In this document: positions 55,144-64,000 of the stretch, piece after piece
Layout of the letters: every line of letters starts with the position of its first letter
Numbering within the stretch: the stretch's first letter is position 1
Source of the DNA: Streptoalloteichus hindustanus
Lineage (GTDB): Bacteria > Actinomycetota > Actinomycetes > Mycobacteriales > Pseudonocardiaceae
Direction: 5' to 3'
Length of the DNA stretch: 64,000 nucleotides
NCBI RefSeq assembly: GCF_900129375.1
Contig: NZ_FQVN01000001.1
Location: forward strand, 1,054,001-1,118,000
Translations under genes and position numbers: made by a program
Notes under the pieces: model-generated
What the model saw: the letters and a program-made list of their open reading frames with translations, nothing else
Told to the model about the DNA's origin: nothing
The model's database searches: none

Positions 55144-55698
55144 GCCCTCCGACGCGGGGTCCCAGGACAGCCCCGGCACACCCCAGCCGTTGCGCTTGAG
55201 CATCCGCTTGGACTCCTTGCGGTACCGGCCCACCAGCCGGTCCAGGAAGATGTAGCCGTCCAGGTGGTCGGTCTCGTGCTGCAGGCAACGGGCGAAGTAG
55301 CCGGTGCCCTCGACCTCGATCGGCGCGCCGTCCAGGTCGAACCCGGTGACCTTGGCCCAGTCGGCCCTGCCGGTCGGGAACGGCTCGCCGGGCGCCGACA
55401 GGCAGCCCTCCCAGTCCTGCTCCGGGTCCGGCATCGTCTCCGGGATCGCCGACGTCTCCAGGACCGGGTTCACCACGACGCCCCGGTGCTGGACGCCCTC
55501 GTCGTCCGGGCAGTCGTAGACGAACACCCGCAGGTCCACGCCGATCTGGTTGGCGGCCAGCCCGACGCCCTCGGCCGCGGCCATGGTCTCGAACATGTCC
55601 TCGACGAGCTGGCGCAGCTCGTCGTCGAACCGCTCGACGGGGCGCGTCGGCTGGTGCAGCACGGGCTCGCCCGCGATCACGATAGGGTGCACGGCCAT
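55123..55698 (-). CDS. def: Peptide deformylase
   Basis: The 191-residue metalloenzyme has the three motifs [18 protein letters not shown] and QHETDHLDG (cysteine and two histidines bind Fe2+, glutamate is catalytic). It removes the formyl group from nascent proteins at the ribosome. ATG at 55698 begins [20 protein letters not shown], the usual start of the family. The C-terminus [11 protein letters not shown] resembles actinobacterial relatives. The stop region is tandemly duplicated. It is divergent from the DUF3263 gene. Confidence 0.94.
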   Translation of the reverse strand: MAVHPIVIAGEPVLHQPTRPVERFDDELRQLVEDMFETMAAAEGVGLAANQIGVDLRVFVYDCPDDEGVQHRGVVVNPVLETSAIPETMPDPEQDWEGCLSAPGEPFPTGRADWAKVTGFDLDGAPIEVEGTGYFARCLQHETDHLDGYIFLDRLVGRYRKESKRMLKRNGWGVPGLSWDPASEGDPFDGE

Positions 55699-55870
55699 GG
55701 GGCGAACTCTATCGTTCGCCGCTGGTCGAAGCTTTCTCGCGTGTCGCGCGGACGCGCCGGTCGCAGCGCCGGCGGGCCGAACGCGCGCGTGGTGTAATGG
55801 GCGCTCGGGAATGACAGTCCTGTAGTTCCCCACAGGCACACGGATCCCGGACCGCAAGGCGAGGAGCCAG

Positions 55871-56167
55871 ATGGACGCCGCAGAGGCCCTGGTCCCGGCG
55901 CACGAGCCGGAGGACGGCCTGACCCGCAGGGAACACGAGATCCTGGCCTTCGAGCGCCAGTGGTGGAAGTACGCGGGTGCCAAGGAACAGGCCATCCGCG
56001 AGCTGTTCGACATGTCCGCCACGCGGTACTACCAGCTGCTCAACCACCTCATCGACAAGCCGGAAGCCGTGCGCGCGGACCCGATGCTGGTCAAGCGGCT
56101 GCGGCGGATGCGAACGGCCAGGCAACGCGCCCGCGTCGCCCGTCGCCTCGGCGTGGACCTCCACTGA
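55871..56167 (+). CDS. DUF3263 protein
   Basis: The 98-residue protein carries [40 protein letters not shown] and [20 protein letters not shown], the DUF3263 pattern that looks like a helix-turn-helix. A GAGGAG site precedes the ATG. It is followed after 5 bases by the LytR_C gene, a pairing seen across actinobacteria. The function is unknown, perhaps regulation of a cell-wall gene. Confidence 0.88.
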   Translation: MDAAEALVPAHEPEDGLTRREHEILAFERQWWKYAGAKEQAIRELFDMSATRYYQLLNHLIDKPEAVRADPMLVKRLRRMRTARQRARVARRLGVDLH

Positions 56168-56172
56168 TCGCC

Positions 56173-56943
56173 ATGAGCTCCCTCGAACCCCCCACCCCGT
56201 CCCGGCCGCTGCGCCTCGCCGCGTTCGTCCTGCTCGGCATCTCGGCGGTCGCGATGACCTTCGGCATCGTGTCGCTCACGACAGGCGACAACACCACCGG
56301 CGGGCAGGCCGTCTCCAGCGGCTCCGCGACCCCGGGCCCCTCCGGCGGCGCCTCGCCGGCGCCCCCGTCCCGGACCGGCGGCGGCACGTCGGGCACGCCC
56401 GGCGTCCCCGGCGGCACCGGTGGCACCGACCCCGGTGGCGGTGGCACCGGCTCCGGCTCCGGTCAGCCCAGCGGCACCACCCAGGGCGGTGGCAACGGCC
56501 AGACCCCGGGCGGCGACTCCGGTCAGCAGCCGGGCAACGGCGGCCAGACGTCCTCCGGCGGGAATCCCGGGCAACAGCAGGGCCAGCAGCCGGGCGGCGG
56601 GGAGAACGTGCACCAGGGCGGCGCCAACCGCAGCACGTCCCGCCCCACGCTGCGCGTCTACAACAACAGCACCATCGAGAAGCTGGCGGCGCGGGCCGCC
56701 GCGGACTTCCGCGCGGCGGGCTGGCAGGTCGACGAGGTGGGGAACTACCCGGGCGGCCTCATCCCGACCACCACGGTCTACTACCGGCCGGGCACGGACG
56801 AGCAGGCCGCGGCCGAGGAGTTCGCCCGGCAGTTCGGGGTCCGCGTGGAGCCGCGCTTCGACGGGATCTCGGACGCCAGCCCGGGTCTGATCGTGATCGT
56901 CACCAACGACTACCGCGGCGGAAACGCCCACGGCGTCAAGTAG
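56173..56943 (+). CDS. Membrane-anchored LytR C-terminal domain protein
   Basis: The 256-residue protein has one membrane segment (residues about 14-38, LAAFVLLGISAVAMTFGIVS), a glycine/glutamine-rich linker (about 45-155) and a LytR_C domain (RPTLRVYNNSTIEKLAARAA, GGLIPTTTVYYRPGTDEQAA, SDASPGLIVIVTNDYRG). The domain occurs at the end of LytR-CpsA-Psr wall ligases and also alone, as here. It faces the outside of the membrane and probably acts in cell-wall assembly. The actual partner is unknown. Confidence 0.85.
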   Translation: MSSLEPPTPSRPLRLAAFVLLGISAVAMTFGIVSLTTGDNTTGGQAVSSGSATPGPSGGASPAPPSRTGGGTSGTPGVPGGTGGTDPGGGGTGSGSGQPSGTTQGGGNGQTPGGDSGQQPGNGGQTSSGGNPGQQQGQQPGGGENVHQGGANRSTSRPTLRVYNNSTIEKLAARAAADFRAAGWQVDEVGNYPGGLIPTTTVYYRPGTDEQAAAEEFARQFGVRVEPRFDGISDASPGLIVIVTNDYRGGNAHGVK

Positions 56944-57361
56944 TTCGCGGCCGGGGCGCACAGCGTCCCGGCCGGTGCACGTCGATTGGTGATCGCTCCC
57001 GGCGTGGTCTCCGGGCGCGCGATCGCCGCCGCTTCGGCCAGTGTCCCGCTGTCGGCCGGTAATCCGCTGTCGGTTGGTGCCTCCACGTGCCCGAGGGACG
57101 CGTTCACCCGCCCGGTGCCTTCTGCGGATTACCGCCCACCCGGGCGATCCCGGACCCCGCGTTTCTGTCAGTCCCCTGTGGAATGTTGGAAACCGGGGGT
57201 CCCCCATACGTAAGTCTGTTGATATCAAAAGAGATGGCGTGCGAGCGCCAGCGCCACGCGGTGGTCACGCGACCAGACCGTGCGGCGGCGTATATCGCCC
57301 GCGGCTCACGATCTCGTTGCCGCGCAACGAAATCCGGAGCCCGGTGTCATACCAGGACGGT
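56944..57361. other. 418-base gene-free stretch between convergent genes
   Basis: It holds copy B of the 60-bp repeat (57161-57219) and a loose direct repeat CCGCTGTCGG(CC/TT)GGT at 57046 and 57064. Nothing coding is supported. Confidence 0.6.
57161..57219 (+). repeat. Diverged 60-bp repeat, copy B
   Basis: Starts GTTTCTGTCAGTCC, continues with GTTGGAAACCGGGGGTCCCCC and ends TAAGTCTGT; counterpart of 42535-42594 in the same orientation. Confidence 0.7.
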
Positions 57362-59620
57362 TCAGGACTGCCGGGTCTCGGCATAGGCCGCCAGGGCCGC
57401 GAGTTGCGCCGGATCGAGTGAGGGGCGGACGCGTTCCCGCGCCGTCGCCAGGTGGGCCGAGGTGACCTCGGTCGCCGCCAGTGACTCCCGCATTGCGGTG
57501 AGCGCCGCCTCCCGCACCAGCGCGGCGCAGTCGGCCGCCGAGTAGCCGTCCAGCTCCGCCGCGAGGGCGTCCAGGTCGACGTCCTCGGCCAGCGGGGTGT
57601 TCCTGGCCGACGACCGCAGGATCGCGGCGCGCGCGTCGGCGTCGGGCGGCGGGACGTAGACGAGGCGTTCCAGCCGGCCCGGTCGGAGCAGTGCGGGGTC
57701 GACCAGCTCCGGCCGGTTGGTCGCGCCGAGCACGACCACGTCCCGCATCGGCTGCACGCCGTCCAACTCGGTGAGCAGCGCGGCCACCACCCGGTCGGCG
57801 ACCCCGGAGTCCGAGGACTGGCCCCTGCGCGGCGCGAGGGCGTCCACCTCGTCCAGAAAGACCAGGGTCGGCGCGGCCTGCGCCGCCCGGCGGAACAGCT
57901 CCCGCACGGCGCGCTCGGACTCGCCGACCCACTTGTCCAGCAGCTCCGCGCCCTTCACGGAGAGCACGTTGAGCCGGCCGCTGCCCGCCAGCGCGCGGAC
58001 CAGGAACGTCTTGCCGCAGCCGGGCGGGCCGTAGAGGAGCACGCCGCGCGGCGGCTGGACGCCCAGCCGGGCGAAGGAGTCGGGGTACTGCAAGGGCCAC
58101 AGGACGGCCTCGGTGAGCGACTGCTTCACCTCGCCCAGGTCGCCGACGTCGTCCAGGGTGAGTCCGCCGACCCGCAGAGTGTCCGAAGTGGACATCGAGA
58201 TGGGGCGGACGGTGTCCAGCGCACCGAGCAGGTCCTCCTGCGCGATCCGGGGCTCGTCCTCGCGGTTACCGCCGTGGTGCCGCAGCGCGGCGCGCACCGC
58301 CGCCTCCCTGCGGAGCGCGACGAGGTCGGCAGCGACGAACCCGGGCGTCCGCTCCGCGACCGCCGTCAAGTCCACAGTGGACTTAACGGGGACGTCCCGC
58401 AGCAGGACGCGGAGGAGGTCGGCCCGCGTCGCGGTGTCCGGCAGCGCCAGCGTCAGCTCCCGGTCGACGAGGTCGGGGTCCCGCAGGCGGGAGTCGACCG
58501 CCTCGGGGTGCGCCGAGGTCGCGACCAGCGCCAACCCCGGCGTCGGCACCGCGGCCCGCAACGCGTCCAACGCGACGGTGGCCAGGGGAGGCGGCGACGA
58601 CGCGGGCAGGAGGGCGTCCACATCGGACACCAGCAGCACGCAGGGCGTTCCCCGCCGGGCCGTGCCCACGGCCAGCTCGACGGCCTCGTGAACGCGTCGC
58701 GCCGCCGCGCCCGCCTCCAACGCCGCCACGCTGGGCGCGACCAGCTCCACGACCTCCGCGGCCACGCTGTGCGCCACCGACCGCGTCAGCGTGGCCTTGC
58801 CGACGCCGGACGGGCCGGTCACCAGCACGCCGAGCCGGGAGGCCGCGCCGAGCCGGGACAGCAGGTCGGGGTGGCGGAAGGCCAGGTCCAGCCACTCGCC
58901 CAGCCGCCGGGCCGCGTCCCGCGCGCCGACCAGGTCGGCGACCGCGGGCGGCTCCCCGGCCGGCGGGGGAGCTGGGGCCTCGGCCGGCGCGGGGACGGCG
59001 CCGCCCGGAGCGGTCGGCCCCGACGCCAACGCCGCCGTCGGCTCGCCGGTGCGGGCGCCGCCACGCCACTGCACCACCGTTGACGGCTGCACGGCCACCG
59101 GCCCCGCCGGGTCGGTCCCGGTCACCGTGATCAGCTCGTTGGTCCAGGTCAGGCCGATCGCGGCGGAGAGCCCGCGCCGGGCGGCCGACACGTCCGCGCC
59201 GGGTGGCGGCGCGAGGTCCTGGGGCAGCAGCGACACGGCGTCGCCGAGCGTGAGCACCTTGCCCGTCAGGGCCAGGCGCAGGGTCTCCGGCGGGACCGCC
59301 GTCATCGCCAGCCGGGAGCCGGAGACGGTGACCGTCCTGGCCGGCGCGACCGGCACGGGCGCGACGACGACCTCGGCGCCCTCCCGCAGCCCGAGGTTCG
59401 ACAGCGTGACGTCGTCCAGGAGCACCACCCCGGGCTGGGCCGCCCGGTCGGCCGCCGCGGCCAGCGCCGCCGTCACCCGGCCGCCGGTCAGCCGGACCGC
59501 GTCCCACGCCCGCAGGCCGAGCGCGTCCAGCACCTCCGGGTGCAGCCGGACCACCCCGCGCCGGGTGTCCACTGCGGACGGTGAGAGCCGAGCGGTGAGC
59601 GTGATCTCCGGTTCCGCCAC
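57362..59620 (-). CDS. CDC48-like ATPase with two AAA domains
   Basis: The 752-residue protein has an N-terminal CDC48-type double-psi barrel domain (about residues 5-190: ARLSPSAVDTRRGVVRLHPE), then AAA domain 1 with Walker A GPSGVGKAT (about 268) and Walker B LLVSDVDAL, and AAA domain 2 with GPPGCGKTF (about 530), LVFLDEVDALAPRR and arginine fingers in LLRPGRLERL. Domain 1 has Asp where the catalytic Glu of Walker B is usual, so hydrolysis there may be weak. Such ATPases unfold proteins as hexamers. The GTG start is inferred. Two iterated sites occur within the gene at 58181 and 58370. Confidence 0.9.
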   Translation of the reverse strand: MAEPEITLTARLSPSAVDTRRGVVRLHPEVLDALGLRAWDAVRLTGGRVTAALAAAADRAAQPGVVLLDDVTLSNLGLREGAEVVVAPVPVAPARTVTVSGSRLAMTAVPPETLRLALTGKVLTLGDAVSLLPQDLAPPPGADVSAARRGLSAAIGLTWTNELITVTGTDPAGPVAVQPSTVVQWRGGARTGEPTAALASGPTAPGGAVPAPAEAPAPPPAGEPPAVADLVGARDAARRLGEWLDLAFRHPDLLSRLGAASRLGVLVTGPSGVGKATLTRSVAHSVAAEVVELVAPSVAALEAGAAARRVHEAVELAVGTARRGTPCVLLVSDVDALLPASSPPPLATVALDALRAAVPTPGLALVATSAHPEAVDSRLRDPDLVDRELTLALPDTATRADLLRVLLRDVPVKSTVDLTAVAERTPGFVAADLVALRREAAVRAALRHHGGNREDEPRIAQEDLLGALDTVRPISMSTSDTLRVGGLTLDDVGDLGEVKQSLTEAVLWPLQYPDSFARLGVQPPRGVLLYGPPGCGKTFLVRALAGSGRLNVLSVKGAELLDKWVGESERAVRELFRRAAQAAPTLVFLDEVDALAPRRGQSSDSGVADRVVAALLTELDGVQPMRDVVVLGATNRPELVDPALLRPGRLERLVYVPPPDADARAAILRSSARNTPLAEDVDLDALAAELDGYSAADCAALVREAALTAMRESLAATEVTSAHLATARERVRPSLDPAQLAALAAYAETRQS
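58181..58193. repeat. Iterated element, variant GTCCGAAGTGGAC
   Basis: Third identical copy, inside the AAA ATPase gene. Confidence 0.65.
58370..58382. repeat. Iterated palindrome GTCCACAGTGGAC
   Basis: Perfect copy inside the AAA ATPase gene, encoding part of KSTVDLTA. Confidence 0.8.
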
Positions 59621-59727
59621 GCCGTGCAGCCTACGGAAGCCGACGGGGCGGGTCGCGCCGTGCGGTCCACGGCGCGACCCGCCCCGGGTCGGTGTCGAAC
59701 GTCGGTGCCGAGCGGTGCCGAGCGGTG

Positions 59728-60627
59728 CTACTTCGAGGAGTCGTCCTTGCGCGCACCGCGGCCGCCGCCACGCGACAGGCGCACCCTGCGGAACGCCCCG
59801 GCCGCGACCCGGCCGCGCAACGCCGGCCGCACCGCGAGCCGCCGGCCGTGCTGCCGCCGGATGGCGCGCCGCTCCTTCGGCGGCACGTCCCACGCCTCCG
59901 GGTGCCGGGCCAACCAGCGGTGCCGGTAGATCGCGTAGGGCACGTGCCCCAGGTAGACCGCCATGGCGAGGATCAACGCGCCGAGCGGGTAGACGATCAC
60001 CGCGGCGGCCAGCACGCCCACCAGCACGAGCAGCGGGGCCACCGCGCGCGGCGACACCTTGATCGTCTTGAGCGACAGCGTGGGCACCCGGCTGATCGCG
60101 AGCCCGGCGCAGGCGAGCATCCAGGCGGCCACCGCCGGCTCGGAGCTCCACCAGCCGTCACCGAACTGCAGCGCCGCCATCAACGGCATCAACGCCAGCA
60201 GGGCGGCGGCCGGCGCCGGCACCCCGACGAAGAACTCCTTGGCGAACGGCGGCTGGTCGGGGTCCACCAGCAGCGTGTTGAACCGCGCCAGGCGCAGGGT
60301 CATGCACACCGCGAAGACCAGGGCGACGACCCACCCGTAGTTGGGGGTGTCGTGCAGCCCCCACACGTAGAGCGTCAGCGCCGGCGCGACGCCGAAGGAG
60401 ACGTTGTCCGACAGCGAGTCCAGCTCCGCGCCGATCTTGCTGGTGGCGTCCAGCAGCCGGGCGAGCCGGCCGTCGAGGCCGTCCAGCAGCGCGGCCACCG
60501 CCGTGGCGGCGATGGCCGCGTTGGGCTGCCCGCGCAGCGCGAACATGACGGCGGACAGGCCGGAGCACAACGCCAGGACGGTGATGGCGTTGGGCAGCAG
60601 CCGCACCCCGGGCGCGGTCCGCGCCAT
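59728..60627 (-). CDS. pssA: CDP-diacylglycerol-serine O-phosphatidyltransferase
   Basis: The 299-residue membrane enzyme has the CDP-alcohol phosphotransferase motif DGLDGRLARLLDATSKIGAE followed by LDSLSDNVSFGVAPAL (the D-G-x2-A-R-x8-G-x3-D-x3-D residues all present), and about eight membrane helices. It makes phosphatidylserine from CDP-diacylglycerol and serine. An arginine-rich cytoplasmic tail of 50 residues follows the last helix. ATG at 60627 lies 3 bases after the psd stop, so psd-pssA form an operon. Confidence 0.93.
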   Translation of the reverse strand: MARTAPGVRLLPNAITVLALCSGLSAVMFALRGQPNAAIAATAVAALLDGLDGRLARLLDATSKIGAELDSLSDNVSFGVAPALTLYVWGLHDTPNYGWVVALVFAVCMTLRLARFNTLLVDPDQPPFAKEFFVGVPAPAAALLALMPLMAALQFGDGWWSSEPAVAAWMLACAGLAISRVPTLSLKTIKVSPRAVAPLLVLVGVLAAAVIVYPLGALILAMAVYLGHVPYAIYRHRWLARHPEAWDVPPKERRAIRRQHGRRLAVRPALRGRVAAGAFRRVRLSRGGGRGARKDDSSK

Positions 60628-60630
60628 GGC

Positions 60631-61386
60631 TCAGCCCTCCGCCCGCGCCACGCCGTTCGACGGAAGCGCTGACGGGAGCTCGGCGAGCACGGTCTCGCCG
60701 CCGATCGTGCGCTGGCCGGCCTCGACCAGGACCCGGCTGCCGCGCGGGACGTAGAGGTCGACGCGCGAGCCGAACCGGATGAGGCCGTAGGTCGTGCCGG
60801 CCGTCACCTTGTCGCCGTCCTGGATGTGGCACACGATGCGGCGCGCCACCAGACCGGCGATCTGGACCACGGCGAGCTGGTGCGCGCCGTCGGCGGTGCG
60901 TAGCGCCACGGCGTTGCGCTCGTTGTCGTCGCTGGCCTTGTCCAGGTCGGCGGACAGGAACTTGCCGGGGCGGTAGGCGACGCGCTCGACGACCCCGTCC
61001 ACCGGCACCCGCTGCACGTGCACGTCGAAGATCGACAGGAACACGCTGACCCTGGTCATCGGCTCGTCGCCCATGCCCAGCTCGGCGGGCGGCACGGCTT
61101 CGGCGACGTGCGACACGGTGCCGTCGGCGGGCGCCACCGCCACCCCGGGACGGGTGGGGGTCACCCGGCGCGGCTCGCGGAAGAACCACGCGCACCACGC
61201 GGTGACGAGGGCGCCGAGCACGCCCGCGGGGCGGGAGAACCGGCGCAGCAGCAGCGTGAGCACCGCCCCGGCGAGCACGAACGGCCGACCGGCCGGGTTC
61301 ATCGGCGGGATCGTGGTGCGGGCGAGGTCGACCAGGTGGGCGAACGTGCCGGTCTTGCCGGCGCCGTGCTGGTGATCGGAGGTCAT
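60631..61386 (-). CDS. psd: Phosphatidylserine decarboxylase
   Basis: The 251-residue proenzyme of the short (PSD-A) type has VFLSIFDVHVQRVPVDGVVE, GKFLSADLDKASDDNERNAV and the self-cleavage site LIRFGSRVDLYVP, where Gly-Ser is cut to give a pyruvoyl group. It makes phosphatidylethanolamine from phosphatidylserine at the membrane. Two hydrophobic segments near residues 34-70 anchor it. The product of the next gene, PssA, supplies its substrate. The ATG at 61386 has no close ribosome site; AGGA lies about 12 bases upstream. Confidence 0.93.
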   Translation of the reverse strand: MTSDHQHGAGKTGTFAHLVDLARTTIPPMNPAGRPFVLAGAVLTLLLRRFSRPAGVLGALVTAWCAWFFREPRRVTPTRPGVAVAPADGTVSHVAEAVPPAELGMGDEPMTRVSVFLSIFDVHVQRVPVDGVVERVAYRPGKFLSADLDKASDDNERNAVALRTADGAHQLAVVQIAGLVARRIVCHIQDGDKVTAGTTYGLIRFGSRVDLYVPRGSRVLVEAGQRTIGGETVLAELPSALPSNGVARAEG

Positions 61387-61780
61387 CGTCGTCGGCGTTC
61401 CTGGGGTCGGCGGAGCCCGGTCACGTAGCGGCCGGGCACGGCCACCCACGGTACGCCAATCGTGGAACGGGCCGGGAGTGGTGCCCCGAACACCGCTCCC
61501 GGCCCGTCGGCGGACCGTGCGCCCCCCGACGGCGGACGGTCCTTTTCCCCGACTGGTCCGTGTGTCCCCCGACGACGCACGGACCCGAACGCCCCTCCCG
61601 GTGCCCGGGTCACCCCGATCGGCCCTTGACACTGGACGAGGCGGACCTGCGTGAACCAGTTTCCGGCATTCGCGCCGACATGGGAAGAGATGACGGAACC
61701 GGGTTCGCCCGCTCGCGGGAATCAGTGTAATCCACGTCACACTCGGCTGGCGGCGGTTCCGGGCGGGGCGTCCGCGCCCG
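61387..61780. other. 394-base gene-free stretch between psd and the GlsB-like gene
   Basis: It contains the hairpin at 61467-61507 and presumably the psd promoter. Nothing else is recognisable. Confidence 0.6.
61467..61507. terminator. Hairpin upstream of psd
   Basis: ACGGGCCGGGAG pairs with CTCCCGGCCCGT, extended by GGTG/CACC across one mismatch, with a 7-base loop. It lies between minus-strand genes and probably ends transcripts from the right. Confidence 0.65.
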
Positions 61781-62056
61781 TCAACGGGTGGGGTGCCGAC
61801 GCCCCGTCAGCAGCCGGAGCAGGGCCAACAGCACCACGGACCCGAGCACGGCGACCCCGAAGCTGGACAGGCTCCAGTCGAAGGACATCTCCCTGCCGGT
61901 GACCAGGGCGTACAGCAGACCGCCCAGCGCGGCCCCGACCACTCCCACCAGCACGCTGACCAGGCAGCCCTGGGGTCGGCGGTCCCGCCCGCCGACCACC
62001 ACGTTGGCCGCCCAGCCCGCGAGCGCCCCGAACACGATCCACGAGAACAGCCCCAT
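61781..62056 (-). CDS. GlsB/YeaQ/YmgE-family stress response membrane protein
   Basis: The 91-residue protein has three hydrophobic segments (WIVFGALAGWAANVVVGG, CLVSVLVGVVGAALGGLLYA, GVAVLGSVVLLALLRLL) and the family start MGLFSW with GxxxGxxA motifs. These small inner-membrane proteins respond to stress; the mechanism is unknown. ATG at 62056 fits the family; GTG nine bases upstream is the alternative. It follows the M48 protease gene after 75 bases. Confidence 0.85.
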   Translation of the reverse strand: MGLFSWIVFGALAGWAANVVVGGRDRRPQGCLVSVLVGVVGAALGGLLYALVTGREMSFDWSLSSFGVAVLGSVVLLALLRLLTGRRHPTR

Positions 62057-62131
62057 GCGACCCACGCTACGGGCCGGCGGCGACGGCGGTCGGCGCGCGC
62101 CGGGCGTCGCCGCCCCGCCCCGACCGGTCCC

Positions 62132-64000
62132 TCAGCGGTGCACCGGCTCCCGGCGGCGTTGCCGCACGTCCTCGACCTCCAGCCGGTCGCCCAGCAGCCG
62201 GGCCATGCCCTCCTGCGGGTCGCCGTCGTGCGCGGTGTCGGAGGCGCTGGTCAGCTCCAGCTCGTCGCCGCCGCGGAGCTGGAGCCAGACGTCCCACCCG
62301 GACTGGCGGTGGACCAGCCGGGCCCACTCGACGTCGTGCCCGCACACCCACCGCGCCCCCGGCCGGCGCCGCAGCTCCGGCAGCGGCTTCCTGGCGGGGG
62401 AGCCGGCCGGCAGGACCAGTAGTCCGCTGTCGTACACGCGCACGTCGTGCGGGTCGCCGTCGCACCGCACGCCGTTGGCGCTGGCCACCAGCTCCGGCTC
62501 GGGGGGCTCGGCCGGCCGGGCGGCGAAGTCCAGCGGGACGCCGATCCGCACCAGGTGCCGGTGCAGCTGCGGCACCAGTCCCGGGGTGCGCACCGCGGGA
62601 CCGACCAGGCGCTCCACGTCCACCACCTGCCCGCTGGCCAGGCGCAGCCAGCACGGCCCGTCCCAGTTCAGCTCCGGCCGCGCCCGCCCCGTGCGGCACA
62701 GCGCGGCGGTCACCGCGCCGCCGAGCAGCTCGACGAGCAGCGCGTCGGAGGCCGCCGACACCTCGCCGGGGGCGAGGCCGGGGTCCAGCGCCGGCTTCAC
62801 CAGCTCGCAGCCCAGACCGCGGTGCACGGCCAGCAGGACACCGGCGACCGTGGTCTGCGCCGCCCGGCCGTCCACCCGCACACCGCTGTCCAGCACCGCG
62901 CGGCTCAGCCGCCGCGCGGCGTCCTCCGCCTTCCGCACGACCGCCGCGCGCACGAGCTCCGGCCACGGCGCGCGGGGGCCCAGGTCGACCAGCAGTGCGT
63001 CCTCCAGCTCGGGAACGCTGCGGCCGGGCGAGGTGAGCAGCGACCACGCGGGCCGGTCGTCGGCCTCGGGCTCCTCGCCGCCGGCCGCCCGCATCGCCTC
63101 GATCCGCTCCCGCAGCGGGGCGTGCCGGTCGTGCGGGCCGGACGGCCCGGCGTCGAGCGCCTCGTCCTCCAGCTCGGCCCACTCCCGCTGCCGGCGGGGA
63201 GCCGACAGGTAGGACCGGAAACCGAGCAGCACGTCCGGGGTCCGCCGCGCGATCGGGGCCATGGCCAGGTACTGCTGGCCGTAGTCCGACCAGGCCCGCT
63301 CCAGCGCGGCCATCCGCCGGAAGGCGGCGCAGGCCGCCTCCACGCCGGCGGCCGCCACCGCGGCCTCGTCCGCCACCTGCTCCTGCCGCTGGTTCACCGG
63401 CGCGGCGACGGACAGGACGAGGTTGCCCCACGCCCGGAGCACCGGGCGCCGCCAGTCGCCCTCGCTGTCCGCGACGACCTGCTCCACGAGCGCGGTCGCC
63501 CGGTAGGCGACGGCGTGCGGCCGGCCCTCCCGGTCGCCGAGGTGGGCCAGCTCGTGGGCGAGCACGGCCCGCAGCTCGGCCACGGTCAGCCCGCCGAGCA
63601 GGGGCAGCCCCACCTCCAGGCACCGGTGCCCGGGGACCAGGCCCAGCACGGGGGCGTCCTCCCAGAACGCGATCCGCACCCCCGGCACCACCCGGAGCTC
63701 GTCCGGCGGACGCGAGCGCGCGATCCCGGCCAGCTCGTCGATCACCTCCCACAGCTCCGGCTGGGCGGCGCGGTCGACCACGTGCCCCCGCGCGCGGTGC
63801 CGCACGCGCAGCACCGGTGGGAGGAACAGGCCCACCGCCGTGCCCAGCAGCGCGGAGCACAGGAGCAGTTCGATCGCGGTCATGCCGATGTCGCCATCGG
63901 CCATCGCGTAGAGCGCCGCGCCGGCCAACCCGGCCGCGAGCACCGCCGCGCACGCGAAGAACCCGACGAGCACTGTGAGCGCGAGGACGGCGCGCCAGGG
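62132..64000 (-). CDS. M48-family metalloprotease with long C-terminal region (truncated by window edge)
   Basis: The frame is open to the right edge, so the true start lies outside; at least 622 residues are visible. After two membrane segments (LALTVLVGFFACAAVLAAGL, TAIELLLCSALLGTAVGLFL) come the zinc site ELRAVLAHELAHLGDREGRP and the third ligand region NQRQEQVADEAAVAA. The last 300 residues are a soluble region not typical of HtpX. It is probably a membrane-bound protease that trims membrane or secreted proteins. A GTG at 63973 exists, but the sequence upstream (VLALT) is hydrophobic and reads on naturally. Confidence 0.85.
   Translation of the reverse strand, partial: PWRAVLALTVLVGFFACAAVLAAGLAGAALYAMADGDIGMTAIELLLCSALLGTAVGLFLPPVLRVRHRARGHVVDRAAQPELWEVIDELAGIARSRPPDELRVVPGVRIAFWEDAPVLGLVPGHRCLEVGLPLLGGLTVAELRAVLAHELAHLGDREGRPHAVAYRATALVEQVVADSEGDWRRPVLRAWGNLVLSVAAPVNQRQEQVADEAAVAAAGVEAACAAFRRMAALERAWSDYGQQYLAMAPIARRTPDVLLGFRSYLSAPRRQREWAELEDEALDAGPSGPHDRHAPLRERIEAMRAAGGEEPEADDRPAWSLLTSPGRSVPELEDALLVDLGPRAPWPELVRAAVVRKAEDAARRLSRAVLDSGVRVDGRAAQTTVAGVLLAVHRGLGCELVKPALDPGLAPGEVSAASDALLVELLGGAVTAALCRTGRARPELNWDGPCWLRLASGQVVDVERLVGPAVRTPGLVPQLHRHLVRIGVPLDFAARPAEPPEPELVASANGVRCDGDPHDVRVYDSGLLVLPAGSPARKPLPELRRRPGARWVCGHDVEWARLVHRQSGWDVWLQLRGGDELELTSASDTAHDGDPQEGMARLLGDRLEVEDVRQRRREPVHR

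Overview
The window is very GC-rich actinobacterial DNA. DasR and DasA-type genes, PPE and EspG proteins, DUF397/XRE pairs, DUF3263 with LytR_C, DUF3159, and PssA/Psd together point to the family Pseudonocardiaceae, in the Saccharothrix/Actinosynnema/Lentzea range. The genus is an inference. Almost every base is ordinary chromosome. No prophage, insertion sequence, integron or CRISPR array is visible.

Region 1-10.5 kb: a ThrE-type amino-acid exporter truncated at the left edge, tRNA-Thr(UGU), a MerR regulator with a palindromic operator, a DUF6230-DUF6114 membrane pair, a TetR regulator divergent from two tandem flavin monooxygenases behind twin TTAACGNCGTTAA operators, an ADP-ribosylglycohydrolase and an SGNH hydrolase. 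Region 10.5-19.3 kb: a sugar operon on the minus strand (ROK regulator, lipoprotein binding protein, two permeases, GH4 glycosidase, BadF-type kinase), then a DUF3159 membrane protein and a second BadF-type kinase. Region 19.4-24.3 kb: a large secreted subtilase and an FCD-type GntR regulator. Region 24.8-31.5 kb: the amino-sugar (chitobiose/GlcNAc) locus dasR / dasA-permease-permease-GH3-SIS isomerase, with one DasR-type operator before dasA and a second inside the GH3 gene. Neither sugar operon carries its own ABC ATPase, as expected if a shared MsiK-type ATPase energises them.

Region 31.5-44.7 kb: an unknown protein, a 14-TM efflux pump, a PPE-EspG type VII secretion-associated block, a streptogrisin-like protease preceded by a coupled small open frame, another divergent TetR/flavin-monooxygenase pair, and an XRE-DUF397-DUF397 unit divergent from a two-gene operon of small proteins. 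Region 44.7-54.3 kb: the thiamine genes in two halves, each behind a TPP riboswitch (thiO-thiS-thiG on plus, thiC-thiD on minus, thiE opposed), separated by a Beta-family protein and a FUSC membrane protein. Region 54.3-64 kb: a LysE-family exporter, peptide deformylase, DUF3263 and LytR_C proteins, a two-AAA-domain CDC48-like ATPase, the phosphatidylethanolamine pair psd-pssA, a GlsB-type small membrane protein and an M48 metalloprotease truncated at the right edge.

Three dispersed repeat classes deserve attention: a palindrome GTCCAC(T/A)GTGGAC with relatives in and between genes, a 49-bp perfect repeat 22 kb apart, and a roughly 60-bp diverged repeat found twice, each time between convergent genes. 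Several regulator genes have clear palindromic operators that can be read directly.
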